DNA of 64,000 nt from Deltaproteobacteria bacterium (GCA_020632695.1 JACKFB010000011.1:62001-126000), one strand, 5' to 3'; shown: positions 32,623-43,738, numbered from the stretch's first letter. Notes: generated from the letters alone by a model not told the origin. Program-made: numbers and translations.

Positions 32623-32654
32623 TCGATAGCGAATGTTGACATTGTAAGTCAACA
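32623..32654 (-). promoter_or_regulatory. Putative promoter with overlapping operator for the sulfur-carrier operon
   Basis: A perfect inverted repeat TGTTGAC-N7-GTCAACA (32634-32654) in a locally AT-rich patch. On the minus strand its left arm supplies TTGACT (32647-32652), which with TATCGA (32623-32628, 18-base spacer) forms a plausible sigma-70 promoter. Transcription would begin near 32615, leaving about 40 bases before the GTG at 32576. A dimeric regulator bound to the palindrome would block it. Confidence 0.5.
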
Positions 32655-32706
32655 ATCTCCGCTTTGGGGTCGCGCCACCATCCTCCGAACCTCCGCGAGG
32701 CGGAGC

Positions 32707-33681
32707 TCAGGGCTTCGCGGTGGCCTCCCGCAGCTTCTCCTCGAGCTGGTCGTGCTCGACCAGATAGCCATCCAGATAGATCGAGGGGGTGCCGTCGACC
32801 TTCGCCGCGTCCGCCTCCGCCTCGTCGCGGGCCAGGATCGCGTCCAGCTCCGGGTCCTTCAGGTCCGTCTCGAAGCGCTGCATGTCCAGGCCGACCTGCC
32901 TGGCCAGCTCCTTGATCACGTCGTCGCTGAGTCGCTCCTGGTTGTCGAACATCGCCTCGGACATCTCCCAGAACCGCCCCTGCCGCTGGGCCGCCAGCGC
33001 TGCGTGCGCCGCCGCCAGGGCGTGAGGGTGGTGGGCTGTCAGCGGGAGCTGCTTCACGTACACGACCGCACCGTACTTCTTGGCGGCCGCCCGCAACGGG
33101 CCGAAGGTCTGCTTGCAGAAGGGGCACTGGTAGTCGAGGAACTCGACGATGACGTGCTCGGCGGCCGGGTCGCCCGCGTGGGCCACGCCGGTCAGGTCGA
33201 AGCTCATCTTCGAGGTGGTCCGGGCCAGCTCCTTCATCAGCTCTCGAGCGATGAGGCGCTTGGACAGCCCCTTCTGCACCAGGGTCACCGTGTAGGTCCC
33301 GAGCGAGAGCGCGCGATCGCAGGGCTTGTCGGCCTGCAGCGCCTCCATGAAGCTCCGGGGCTCGCCGCAGGGGTCGAACTGCTCGCGCAGCACCTCGGCC
33401 AGCAGCCGCTGCTCGTCCACGTCGAGATCGCGGATGTCCAGGCGCGAGGGCAGCTCCACCTTGGCGGGCGCCGGCGCTGGCTCGGCCGTGGCCGCGGGGG
33501 CGGTCCCGGCGCCCTGCGGCGCGCCCGCGGCGGCGCCGTTGCTGGTGGGTCCGTCCTCGCGGGTGCTTTGACAGACACACTGCGTCAACGTACAGAGGGT
33601 GAGCGCCAGCGTCGCCAGCAGGGCCGTGCGGCCACCTCCGCGCGCCGGACTTTCAGACAACGCATCGGACAAAGCGTTCAT
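32707..33681 (-). CDS. Exported DsbA-like thiol-disulfide oxidoreductase
   Basis: 324 residues. A hydrophobic export signal (LLATLALTLCTLTQCVC) is followed by an Ala/Pro linker. A small Cys-containing helical domain comes next (about residues 78-155, with FDPCGEPRSFMEALQADKPC). The DsbA/thioredoxin-4 domain has EFLDYQCPFCKQTFGPL, with redox cysteines 186 and 189, and the cis-proline VDGTPSIYLDGYLVEHDQL. It probably catalyses disulfide formation or isomerisation in the many Cys-rich exported proteins seen here. Whether the Cys near residue 35 is lipidated is unclear, since the preceding LTQ is a poor lipobox. Confidence 0.88.
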   Translation of the reverse strand: MNALSDALSESPARGGGRTALLATLALTLCTLTQCVCQSTREDGPTSNGAAAGAPQGAGTAPAATAEPAPAPAKVELPSRLDIRDLDVDEQRLLAEVLREQFDPCGEPRSFMEALQADKPCDRALSLGTYTVTLVQKGLSKRLIARELMKELARTTSKMSFDLTGVAHAGDPAAEHVIVEFLDYQCPFCKQTFGPLRAAAKKYGAVVYVKQLPLTAHHPHALAAAHAALAAQRQGRFWEMSEAMFDNQERLSDDVIKELARQVGLDMQRFETDLKDPELDAILARDEAEADAAKVDGTPSIYLDGYLVEHDQLEEKLREATAKP

Positions 33682-33764
33682 TTGAGCCTGCTCCGCCTCG
33701 GTTCGAGGAGGCCGGGTCGTATCACAGCATGGCCGGGCATGCCACCTGGGAGCCTGTCGGAGAC

Positions 33765-34310
33765 ATGGGGCGTGCGTCGTCGGGTGCAGGAGCGAGACCG
33801 AACGAGAGCGTCGCGTCGGTCGCGGGCCGCGCAGGGGCCGGCCCCGCTGCGCGTCATCGCGCGTGGATCGGTCTCGGCTCCAACCTGGGTGACCCGGCCG
33901 CCATCCTCGACCGCGCGGTGGCGTGGCTGGCCGCCGTCCCCGGCGTGACCGTGTCCGCCGTCTCGACCTGGCACCGCACGGCGCCTGTAGGCCCCCCGCA
34001 GCCGCACTACCTCAATGGCGTCGCCCGCGTGCACACCTCGCTGGCCCCGCGCGAGCTGCTCGGCGCGCTCCGCTCGCTCGAGGGCGCCGCGGGACGCCGA
34101 CGCGCGGCGGTCTGGGGCCCCCGCACGCTGGACCTGGACCTGCTCCTCTACGACGACCTCGTGCTGCGCAGCCCGGAGCTCTGCCTGCCCCACCCGCGCC
34201 TCGCCGAGCGCCGCTTCGTCCTCGCCCCCCTCTGCGAGCTGAACCCGCGCGCGCTACACCCCGTGCTGGGCCGCACGATGGCCTCCCTGCTGCGCGCGCT
34301 GCCCTCGTGA
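33765..34310 (+). CDS. folK: 6-hydroxymethyl-7,8-dihydropterin pyrophosphokinase
   Basis: 181 residues from ATG 33765; ATG 33729 is equally open, and neither has a strong ribosome-binding site. The enzyme pyrophosphorylates hydroxymethyl-dihydropterin in folate synthesis. AWIGLGSNLGDPAAILDRAV opens the domain, and RRRAAVWGPRTLDLDLLLYD contains the family signature and the two Mg2+-binding aspartates. The end overlaps the start of the next gene (GTGA). Confidence 0.93.
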   Translation: MGRASSGAGARPNESVASVAGRAGAGPAARHRAWIGLGSNLGDPAAILDRAVAWLAAVPGVTVSAVSTWHRTAPVGPPQPHYLNGVARVHTSLAPRELLGALRSLEGAAGRRRAAVWGPRTLDLDLLLYDDLVLRSPELCLPHPRLAERRFVLAPLCELNPRALHPVLGRTMASLLRALPS

Positions 34311-35320
34311 GCGGCCTGGGGCGCCGCGTCCTGGTGGGCCTGCTGGCCGGCCTCGCCGTCATCATCGCCCTGATGGTCTGGAGCGACGCGCGCAAGCTCG
34401 CCGACGCCCTGTCCACCTTCGAGCTGCCGCTGCTGGCGCCGGTGCTCGCGCTCTCGCTGACCGGCTACGCCTTCCGCGCGCTCAAGTGGCAGGCCTACCT
34501 CGCCCGCCTCGACATCCGCGTCGAGCGCACCCGGAGCATCCTCTGCTTCCTCTCCGGCATGGTCATGAGCATCACGCCGGGCAAGGTCGGTGAGGTGCTC
34601 AAGAGCTTCCTGCTCCGCGAGTCCGACGGCGTACCCATCGCCCGCACGGCCCCCATCGTCATCGCCGAGCGCACCACCGACCTCATCGCGCTGCTCATCA
34701 TGGCGACCTGGGGCGCGGCCTCGCTGGCCTACGGCGGCGCCGTCATCATCGCCGGGGCCCTGCTCGTCGCCGCGCTCATCATCCTGCTCTCCTGGCCGTC
34801 CGCGGGCGCGCTGGCCGTGCGCGCCGTGGCCAGCGTGCGCTTCACCGCGGCCATCGCGCCGCGCCTCGACGAGGCCCGCGTCTCGATGAACCGGCTGATG
34901 GGGCTGCGCCTGCTGCTCGGGACCAGCGCGCTCTCGCTGGCCGCGTGGGGCGCCGAGGCCGTGGGCACCTGGCTGGTGCTGCGCGCCTTCCCGGGCACCC
35001 ACGCCAGCCTGGGCGACGCCACCTTCGTCTACGCGTTCGCCACCCTGGCGGGCGCGCTCTCGATGCTCCCCGGCGGCGTGCTGGCCACCGAGGGATCGAT
35101 GATCCTGCTGCTGACCAGCGTGCTCGCCGTGGTGCCGTCGGAGCAGGTCGCCACCGCCGCCACGCTGCTGGTGCGCTTCACCACCCTGTGGCTGGGCGTG
35201 CTGCTGGGGGCTGGCGCTCTGTGGCTCTTCCGGCGTCGCTACCTCGGAGACGGCGAAGGCCGGGGCCCGCGTGTGGACCCCGGCCTCCCGCCGGACGACC
35301 TGTTCGGCTCGAATTACTAG
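34307..35320 (+). CDS. UPF0104 / AglD-like integral membrane protein
   Basis: 337 residues, GTG start overlapping folK. About eight transmembrane helices. The family signature is around LSLTGYAFRALKWQAYL and CFLSGMVMSITPGKVGEVLK (the PGK-x-GE motif of the lysylphosphatidylglycerol synthase transmembrane domain and the flippase-like UPF0104 group), then ERTTDLIALL and TLAGALSMLPGGVLATEGSM. No aminoacyl-transfer domain is fused, so a lipid-handling or flippase-like role is likelier than lysyl transfer. Its stop overlaps the stop of the converging Cys-rich gene by three bases (CTAG). Confidence 0.85.
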   Translation: MSGLGRRVLVGLLAGLAVIIALMVWSDARKLADALSTFELPLLAPVLALSLTGYAFRALKWQAYLARLDIRVERTRSILCFLSGMVMSITPGKVGEVLKSFLLRESDGVPIARTAPIVIAERTTDLIALLIMATWGAASLAYGGAVIIAGALLVAALIILLSWPSAGALAVRAVASVRFTAAIAPRLDEARVSMNRLMGLRLLLGTSALSLAAWGAEAVGTWLVLRAFPGTHASLGDATFVYAFATLAGALSMLPGGVLATEGSMILLLTSVLAVVPSEQVATAATLLVRFTTLWLGVLLGAGALWLFRRRYLGDGEGRGPRVDPGLPPDDLFGSNY

Positions 35321-36015
35321 TAGGCCGCGCAGTAGCCGTAGGCGTCGCAGTACGCGCCGGTCGGGCAGTCCCAGTCGGTGTAGCAGGTCGCCACATCCAG
35401 GCAGAGGCCGGCGTCGCAGACCTGGTCCAGGCCGCAGTCGTAGTCCGAGCCGCACTCGGCCACCGGGTAGCAGGCGCCGTCGCCGCCGCAGACGCTGCCG
35501 TAGGGGCAGTCGTAGTCGTCGTAGCAGCCGCCCCAGTCCTCACACAGGCCGTCGGCCGAGCAGTACTCGCTCGAGCTGCAGTCGTAGTCGTCGTAGCAGA
35601 GGTCGCCCACCCAGCACGCGCCGTCCACGGCGCAGTAGGTCCCGGCGGGGCACTGGGACTGCGTGGTGCAGCCGGGCAGCGGCTCGCAGGTGCCGTAGCT
35701 CGAGCAGTACGCGTCGTAGCCGCACTGCGCGTCCGAGGTGCAGTCCGGGATCGCGTAGCAGGCGTAGTCGGCACCGCAGTAGGCGCCGATGCCGCAGTGG
35801 GCGTCCGTGGTGCACTCCACCTCCTGGTAGCACGCGCCGTCGGCCGCGCAGTAGAAGCCGGCGGCGCAGTCGTAGTCGCCGTGGCAATAGGAGGCGGTCG
35901 GGGGCGGCGGCGGAGGCGAGTAGGGGTAGTCGGTGTAGTCGCAGCCGCCGAGGAGGCCTGTGAGGGCGAAGGCTGCTGCGGCGGCGAAGCTGAATCGGGT
36001 GGTGGGGCTGTTCAT
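35317..36015 (-). CDS. Cys/Tyr/Asp-rich repeat lipoprotein
   Basis: 232 residues. MNSPTTRFSFAAAAAFALTG ends in LLGGC, a lipobox with Cys about residue 25. After a PPPPPP linker come about eight repeats of roughly 24 residues with the pattern C-x2-D-x-D/Q-C-x2-G/S-x-Y-C-x2-D/Y-G-x-C (for example CHGDYDCAAGFYCAADGAC). Each repeat has four cysteines, with many Asp and Tyr residues. Similar modules are fused to Pal at 41.2 kb. Probably a disulfide-rich rod on the outer membrane; metal binding through the Asp residues is possible. Confidence 0.8.
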   Translation of the reverse strand: MNSPTTRFSFAAAAAFALTGLLGGCDYTDYPYSPPPPPPTASYCHGDYDCAAGFYCAADGACYQEVECTTDAHCGIGAYCGADYACYAIPDCTSDAQCGYDAYCSSYGTCEPLPGCTTQSQCPAGTYCAVDGACWVGDLCYDDYDCSSSEYCSADGLCEDWGGCYDDYDCPYGSVCGGDGACYPVAECGSDYDCGLDQVCDAGLCLDVATCYTDWDCPTGAYCDAYGYCAAY

Positions 36016-36161
36016 GTCGGCACTCCCTCGCTCGTTGGCGGCCTGGGATACGCGGGCTCCGACGCGAGGTGTCGTGCGATCTTCAAACCTGTGTGGTCCG
36101 CGGGACACGGGCGCGGGCGATCTGCTAGGATTTCTCACGCATACGCGGTGGGGAGGCGCCC

Positions 36162-36848
36162 TTGGGGAGGCCCGGGATTCGAGGCGGGGTGCTGGCGTCG
36201 TGGCTGTGCTTCGGTGCGGTGGCGGGGTGCCTGCCCGCGCCGGACGCGCCGCCCGGCCCGATCGAGACGGTGCAGGCCCTGCACGCCGACATCGCCCGGG
36301 GCGACATGGAGGCGGCGCACCGGCTCTACGACTTCGCCGCGCGCTACGAGGAGATGCTGGGCGACATCTGGCGCGACGGCAGCGCCGACGACCGCGCGCG
36401 TGCGCTCGAGCTGGCCGGCGAGCTCTTCGACGCGTCGACCCGCGAGACCTGGAACACCTTCATCGTCGGGCGGCAGCTGCGCCTGACCCAGCGCGAGGTC
36501 TGGCCCGACACGGTGTGGGTGTGGGCCACCGCCGAGCCGCCCCAGGCGCGCGCGGCGGCGCCGAGCTTCGTGTGGCGCTATCGGCTGCGCCTGGAGCCCG
36601 GCGGCTGGCGGATCGTGCAGCGGGAGTCGGTGATCGACGGGGTCAGCACCGACACCGGGCGCTTCTGGGCCATGGCGGGCGGGGCCATCGCCCGGGACCT
36701 GGGGCGCGCGCCGACCCTGGGTGAGCTGATCGCGAACCTGCCGAGCTACCAGGGCCGGGTGCGGGCGCGGACGTTCAAGGTGCCGGATCTGAGCAAGGCG
36801 CGCCCGCCCGGGGCGCGGCCGGCGCCCGACCTGGAGGACGGTCCATGA
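36162..36848 (+). CDS. Lipoprotein of unknown function (operon with RelA/SpoT-like gene)
   Basis: 228 residues from TTG 36162. This start is supported by GGGGAGG six bases upstream and gives a proper lipoprotein signal MGRPGIRGGVLASWLCFGAV with lipobox AGC. The mature protein (LHADIARGDMEAAHRLYDFA, then FVWRYRLRLEPGGWRIVQRE) looks like a small alpha+beta NTF2/SnoaL-like fold. A possible -10 TAGGAT with GGGACA 18 bases earlier precedes it. It overlaps the next gene (ATGA). Confidence 0.7.
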   Translation: MGRPGIRGGVLASWLCFGAVAGCLPAPDAPPGPIETVQALHADIARGDMEAAHRLYDFAARYEEMLGDIWRDGSADDRARALELAGELFDASTRETWNTFIVGRQLRLTQREVWPDTVWVWATAEPPQARAAAPSFVWRYRLRLEPGGWRIVQRESVIDGVSTDTGRFWAMAGGAIARDLGRAPTLGELIANLPSYQGRVRARTFKVPDLSKARPPGARPAPDLEDGP

Positions 36849-37963
36849 CGGTGCGTTCGCGCGGCCCGGAGCCTGGCGCCGCGCTGCGCGCCGACGCGTC
36901 GCCGTTGGCCCTCATGGTGCGCGACCCGTGCACCCAGCGCGTCCTCCGCGCGCTGGCCGGACAGCTCGAGGCGCTGCGGACGGCGGCCGCCGACGGCACG
37001 CCGCCGCCGGTGCTGACGCTCTCGCAGCGGGAGATCGGCGACGTGCGGCGCCAGTGGGAGGCCGAGGTGCTGCGGGGTGAGCACCGCCTCTACTCCCTCG
37101 GCATCCTCCTGGCGAGGGAGCTGCTCGGCACGCGCCGGCTGCAGCTCGTCGCCCGCATCGTGGCCAGCCCCGGGCAGGAGACCGGCGCGCCGCGGCTGGT
37201 CATCGAGGAGACGCTGACGCGCGAGGAGCTCGAGCGCTTCACCGACCACAGCCTGGCGATGCGCATCGCCCGTCGCTACCGCTACCGGCGCGGTCACCGC
37301 AGGCCCTTCGGCAAGCTGGTCATCCGCGCCAGCTTCCTCGAGATCCGCCCGCTGGAGGCGGCGGTCGGCGCGCTGGGCGTCCGGGTGATGACCCGGGTGA
37401 AGGTCGACGAGCAGATCTGGAACAAGGTCTGCGACGCCTTCTTCGACATCGACGGCGTCGTCCAGCGCGACAAGATCCTCAACCGCTCGTCGAAGTACAT
37501 CAAGGACGTGTTCGGCATCAAGGTGCTGACGGCCGACCGCGAGGCCAGCTACCGCGTGCTGCGGCGTCTGGAGACGTTGGAGTTCCGCGCCGACGACCTG
37601 GAGGAGCTGAGCTGCTCGGATGCGCCCGCGGCGATGACGCTCATCGAGACGAAGGACTACCTCGCGCTGCCGCCCGAGCAGAAGAAGCAGACCGGCTGGG
37701 AGGCCCTCAAGAACGTGTACGGGTGGTATGGTCACGTCTTCGAGTTGCAGATCCAGACCGAGGCGAACTACTACCTGGAGGCCTCGGACCTCTCCGACAC
37801 CTCGCACCGCACCTTCGAGATGCAGCGATCGGCGCTGCGGGAGGCGCTGGACGCGCGGGTGCCGCACTACAGGGAGTTTCGCGACGTGCTCAAGGTGCTG
37901 TTCCGACCCGACCGCGGCACCTCGTCGCCGAACCTGCCTCCCTGGCTCGTGGTGGTCCCGTGA
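36845..37963 (+). CDS. Divergent RelA/SpoT-like nucleotidyltransferase-fold protein
   Basis: 372 residues. The C-terminal 180 residues follow the order of RelA/SpoT synthetase motifs: NRSSKYIKDVFGIKVL (residues 213-228, compare D-I-x-GIRV), ETKDYLALP (268-276, compare KDYI-x-x-P), TGWEALKN (283-290, compare GYQSLH) and FELQIQTEANYYLE (299-312, compare EIQIRT with the catalytic Glu). The His of GYQSLH and some basic residues are absent. The first 200 residues are unlike known domains. There is no hydrolase HD site. It sits between two lipoprotein genes with overlapping starts, an unusual setting. (p)ppGpp synthesis is possible but unproven. Confidence 0.6.
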   Translation: MTVRSRGPEPGAALRADASPLALMVRDPCTQRVLRALAGQLEALRTAAADGTPPPVLTLSQREIGDVRRQWEAEVLRGEHRLYSLGILLARELLGTRRLQLVARIVASPGQETGAPRLVIEETLTREELERFTDHSLAMRIARRYRYRRGHRRPFGKLVIRASFLEIRPLEAAVGALGVRVMTRVKVDEQIWNKVCDAFFDIDGVVQRDKILNRSSKYIKDVFGIKVLTADREASYRVLRRLETLEFRADDLEELSCSDAPAAMTLIETKDYLALPPEQKKQTGWEALKNVYGWYGHVFELQIQTEANYYLEASDLSDTSHRTFEMQRSALREALDARVPHYREFRDVLKVLFRPDRGTSSPNLPPWLVVVP

Positions 37964-38381
37964 CGGCTCGCGCTCGTGCGCTGGTCTGCGCGGGCGCCTG
38001 GGGCGCCGTGCTGCTCGCCGCTGGCTGCGGGAACGAGGAGGAGGAGCGCGTGAAGCGGTCGCTGGCGGCCATGGTAGAGGCCGTGGAAGCCGGCGACGCC
38101 GACGCGCTGATGGACTACGTGGCGCCCGACTACACCGACCAGGCCGGGCACGACCAGCGGACCGCGGTGAAGCGGGTGATGACCGAGGTGGAGCAGTACC
38201 AGCCGCTGAAGGTCACCCTGGCGCACCTGGACATCGACCTCGAAGAGAAGAGCGGCCTGGCCTGGGTGCGCTTCGTGCCGGAATACGCGGGCGAGAAGGA
38301 CCCGGACCGCAAGACGCGACCGAAGTACGACTTCCAACCCGGGCAGCGCCTTCGGCTGAAGCTCCGGAAGGACGGCGACCG

Positions 38382-40337
<1,956 letters not shown>

Positions 40338-40363
40338 GCCTCGCCCCCGGGGCGCCGAGGCGC

Positions 40364-41164
40364 CTACTTGCACTCGCTGGCGAGGGCCTTGAGCTTCGCG
40401 TCCGTCTTCTTGCCCTCGGGCGAGGAGCCGTAGCTCTTGCCGAGATACTCGAAGATGCTCTTCGCGCGCTTGCAGTCCTTCTGGGCGACCAGCAGCTCGC
40501 CGATACGCCACAGCGCCTCCGGCACCTTGTCACCCTTGGGGTGGGCGTCGTGCACGCGCTGGTACACCTTGATGGCGCCGGTGACGTCGCCCTCCTGCTC
40601 GGTGAGCTGGGCGAGCTGGAAGAGCGCGTCGTCAGCTCGCGGGTCGTCGGGGAAGCTCGCCTCGAACTGATCGAGCACCGCCTTGGCCTGGCGCGTGTCG
40701 CCCGCCTTCACGCGGGCCTGGGCGAACTTCCACTGCCCGTCGGCGTCCTTGGGCAGATCCGAGGGCAGGTAGATGGACGCGGCGCCCAGGCGCTCGAAGA
40801 GCACCTTCTTGATGGCGTCGATGTCGCGGACCGCGCCCTTGAGCTGGAAGTTGGCGGCCTCGAGCTGCCCCTTCACCGCCGGGAGGCTCTCCTCGATCTG
40901 CTCCATCCGGATGCCCAGGTTGGCGCCGCTCGAGCGCAGCGTCTGCTCGGCCTCGGTGAGCTTGATGTGGAGGTTCTCCAGGCGCTGGACGTCCTCGGCC
41001 ATCGACGCCTCGAGCTGCGCGCGGTGGAGCTCCAGCTCCGCCACCCGCGCCTCCAGCTTCTCGAAATTGCCGAGGGTCACGCAGCCGGTGGGGGCGAGCG
41101 CGCTGCAAAGCAGCAACGCGCCCGCCCATCGGCCAGAACTCACGAGTCGCGACGACGGGGTCAT
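40364..41164 (-). CDS. CpoB/YbgF-like lipoprotein (Tol-Pal associated)
   Basis: 266 residues from ATG 41164, next to the pal stop (TAGTGATG). Signal and lipobox: GALLLCSALAPTGC, Cys about residue 28. An N-terminal coiled coil (FEKLEARVAELELHRAQLEA and onward) is followed by three TPRs (AQARVKAGDTRQAKAVLDQF, ALFQLAQLTEQEGDVTGAIK, ALWRIGELLVAQKDCKRAKS), exactly the CpoB layout. In E. coli CpoB coordinates septal peptidoglycan synthesis with outer-membrane constriction. CpoB there is not a lipoprotein; here lipidation is predicted. Confidence 0.88.
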   Translation of the reverse strand: MTPSSRLVSSGRWAGALLLCSALAPTGCVTLGNFEKLEARVAELELHRAQLEASMAEDVQRLENLHIKLTEAEQTLRSSGANLGIRMEQIEESLPAVKGQLEAANFQLKGAVRDIDAIKKVLFERLGAASIYLPSDLPKDADGQWKFAQARVKAGDTRQAKAVLDQFEASFPDDPRADDALFQLAQLTEQEGDVTGAIKVYQRVHDAHPKGDKVPEALWRIGELLVAQKDCKRAKSIFEYLGKSYGSSPEGKKTDAKLKALASECK

Positions 41165-41166
41165 CA

Positions 41167-41952
41167 CTAACGGGGGTTGGTCTCGGCGCGACGGTTCTGC
41201 GCCCAGCAGCTCTCGGTGGGCTGCGTGCAGGTGGGGCGCTCCTCGCCGTAGCTGATGACCGACAGGGAGCCGTCAGCGATGCCGAGCCGCTTGTAGGCGC
41301 GAGCGACGGCGCCCGCACGGCGCTGACCCAGCGCCAGGTTGTACTCGTCCGAGCCGCGGTCGTCGCAGTGACCCTCGACGCGGTAGGCGCGGCCGGCCTC
41401 CTTCATGCAGCCCGCGTTCGCCGACACGACCGACTCCTGGTCGAGGCGGATGGAGCTCTCGTTGAAGTCGAAGTAGACGTTCTCGATGGTGCAGCCCGCG
41501 ATGCACTCGCCGTTGACGCACTTCTGACCCGAGGGGCAGTTGGCGTCGCTGGAGCACTCCGCCGCCGGGACGCAGGCGCCGCCCGAGCACTTCTGGCCCG
41601 CAGGGCAATGCGAGTCGTTCTGGCAGGCACCGCCGCACTGGCCGGTGGTGGCGCCGGCCGTCTTCCAGCAGCGGCCGCCGGGGCAGTCCAGGTCGGACTT
41701 GCAGCAGCCCGGGGCGCGCGAGCAGGTGTAGCTCGACGAGCAGGCCATGCAGGGGTCGACCTTGTTGCAGTCTCCCGAGCTGCGGCAATCCCGACACAGC
41801 TTGTCCACGCACACCTGATTGTGCTTCTCGCAGTGCGCGTCCTTGCTGCAGTTGGGGTACTTCGGCGAGCAGGCACCGAGGCTGCCCATCAGGAGGAGCC
41901 CCAAGCCCAACAGGGCGATGCGGAGGTAGGAGTACTGAGACGTCTGGTCCAT
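41167..41952 (-). CDS. pal: Pal-like OmpA-domain lipoprotein with a Cys-rich insertion
   Basis: 261 residues, GGAGGA 10 bases before ATG 41952. The signal peptide ends in GSLGAC (lipobox). About 130 residues with more than 20 cysteines follow, in modules such as CKSDLDCPGGRCWK and CSSDANCPSGQKCVNGEC. Then comes the peptidoglycan-binding OmpA/Pal domain: VYFDFNESSIRLDQES, EGHCDDRGSDEYNLALGQRR, ending ISYGEERPTC. The Cys-rich segment between lipid anchor and OmpA domain is unusual for Pal. The immediate downstream CpoB-like gene supports Tol-Pal membership. Confidence 0.88.
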   Translation of the reverse strand: MDQTSQYSYLRIALLGLGLLLMGSLGACSPKYPNCSKDAHCEKHNQVCVDKLCRDCRSSGDCNKVDPCMACSSSYTCSRAPGCCKSDLDCPGGRCWKTAGATTGQCGGACQNDSHCPAGQKCSGGACVPAAECSSDANCPSGQKCVNGECIAGCTIENVYFDFNESSIRLDQESVVSANAGCMKEAGRAYRVEGHCDDRGSDEYNLALGQRRAGAVARAYKRLGIADGSLSVISYGEERPTCTQPTESCWAQNRRAETNPR

Positions 41953-42218
41953 CGCGCGTTGTCCTCCGGAGGACTCCACGGAACGGCATCGGATCGCCGG
42001 GACGGATGAAGGCATCGCGTCCGTAGGTCGGCGCCGTACACGTGGGTGTGTGGCCAATGAGGGAAGAACCCCGCAGACGGGGGTCGTGCGGAAGTTCGCC
42101 GCATTCCGCGAAAACGTCAAGGGCAAACGTGGGCCTGGAACATGTTCGACTTGCGCCGTCTGGCGGCCTCTGTTTCAGTGTCGGCCCGCCTCCGAGCGGT
42201 GCGAACCACGGAGGTCGC
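41953..42218. promoter_or_regulatory. Divergent region between pal and the MATE gene
   Basis: 266 bases holding both promoters. It contains a perfect palindrome GAACATGTTC at about 42137-42146, 75 bases before the MATE start, and a small hairpin CCCCG-CAGA-CGGGG at about 42068-42082. Either may be a regulator site. No confident -35/-10 pair was placed. Confidence 0.3.
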
Positions 42219-43738
42219 GTGACCGCGACGCAGCACGAGACAGGCCCGCCTCGGCGGCCGTTCTGGGAGCTCGACCGCGAGCTGACCCGGCGGCTGCTGA
42301 CCCTGGCCTATCCGGTCGTGCTGGCCATGTTGACGCAGACGGCCATCAACCTGCTCGACACCATCATGGTGGGGCGGTTGCCGAAGCAGTACAGCATCGC
42401 CGGGCAGTCGGCCATCGGCTACTCCCTCATCCTGCTCTGGGGGGTGGGGGGCTTCCTCTCGTCCTTCGTGGTCGGGACCCAGGCCATCACCGCGCGCCGC
42501 TTCGGCGAGGGCGACCACGAGGGCGCCGGCCGCACGATGACCAACTCGCTGCTGCTCACCGTCAGCAGCGCCCTGGTCGCGGCCTGGGCCGCCCACGCGG
42601 CCATCGGGCACATCTTCCCCTTCTTCAACTCGAACGCCGACGTGCTCCGACTCGGGATCCCCTACGCCCAGTGGCGGATGCTGGGCGTGTTCCCGATGGT
42701 GGTGACCGTCTCGTTCAAGGGCTTCTTCGACGGCATCGGCTTCACCAAGGCCCACATGTATGCCGCCATCCTGATGAACATCTGCAACGTGGTGCTCAAC
42801 TACATCCTCATCTTCGGCGCACTCGGCTTCGAGCCCATGTACGTGGAGGGCGCCGGGCTTGCGTCCGCCATCTCGAGCCTCCTCGGCATGCTGCTGATGT
42901 TCGGCTTCGCCTGCGCGCCCGAGTTCCGACGCAAGTACAAGTACTTCCGCCTCAGCGCCATCCGCCGCCGCTTGCTCTGGGAGATCACCCGCATCTCCAT
43001 CCCCAGCGGCCTCGCCACCACCTTCGTGATGACCGGCTTCGCGCTCTTCCTCAAGATCGTCGGCATCCTCGACGAGCGCGTCGTCACCGAGGCCATCACC
43101 CAGGCCGGCTTCTGGCACGGCGGCGACATCCCGCTGCAGCGCGCGCTCGAGGCGCAGCCGCTGCTCGGCGACCTGTACCTGAGCGCGATGCACGCCCGCC
43201 CGCCCATCTTCGTCGCCGCCACCAAGGTCATCATCGACATCCTCTCGGTCACCTTCATGACCTGCATCGCCTTCGGCACCGCCACCGCCACCCTGGTCGG
43301 CCAGAGCCTGGGCGCCCGGCGCCCCGACCTCGCCGAGCGCTACGGCTGGGAGTCGGTGCGCATCGGCGTCTACCTGATGGGCTTCATGGGCCTCATCGCC
43401 ATCGCCTTCCCCGACCTCCTCTTCGCCGTGTTCTCCAAGGACATGGAGGTGGTCGACGCCGGCCGCGCCTCCCTGCGCCTGATGGGCGGCTGCGAGGCGC
43501 TGGTCGGGGTCGCGATGATCCTGGCGCAGGCGCTCTACGGCGCCGGCAACAGCGCCTACGTCATGAAGGTCGAGCTCTTCCTGCACGTGACCTGCCTGGT
43601 GCCGCTGGCCTACGTGCTGGGGGTGGTGCTGGACCTCGGGCTGGTGGGCATCTGGGCGTCGGCTTTCACCTACATCTGCCTGATGGCCAGCGCGATGATC
43701 TGGAAGTTCTGGCGCGGCGACTGGAAGGACATCCGGTT

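Noticed and set aside
29352..33681. Possible selenocysteine codons in the sulfur cluster or the DsbA-like gene
   Set aside because: Sequence beyond each TGA lacks family similarity, and the redox sites already have Cys, so no Sec reading is needed.
36162..36191. GTG 36189 as start of the lipoprotein
   Set aside because: It would remove the positively charged signal-peptide N-region and has no ribosome-binding site, while TTG 36162 has GGGGAGG at the right distance.
42137..42146. GAACATGTTC as a LexA box
   Set aside because: The half-site spacing is two bases, not four as in Gram-positive LexA boxes, and it does not match the myxobacterial form as I know it. Kept only as an unassigned palindrome.
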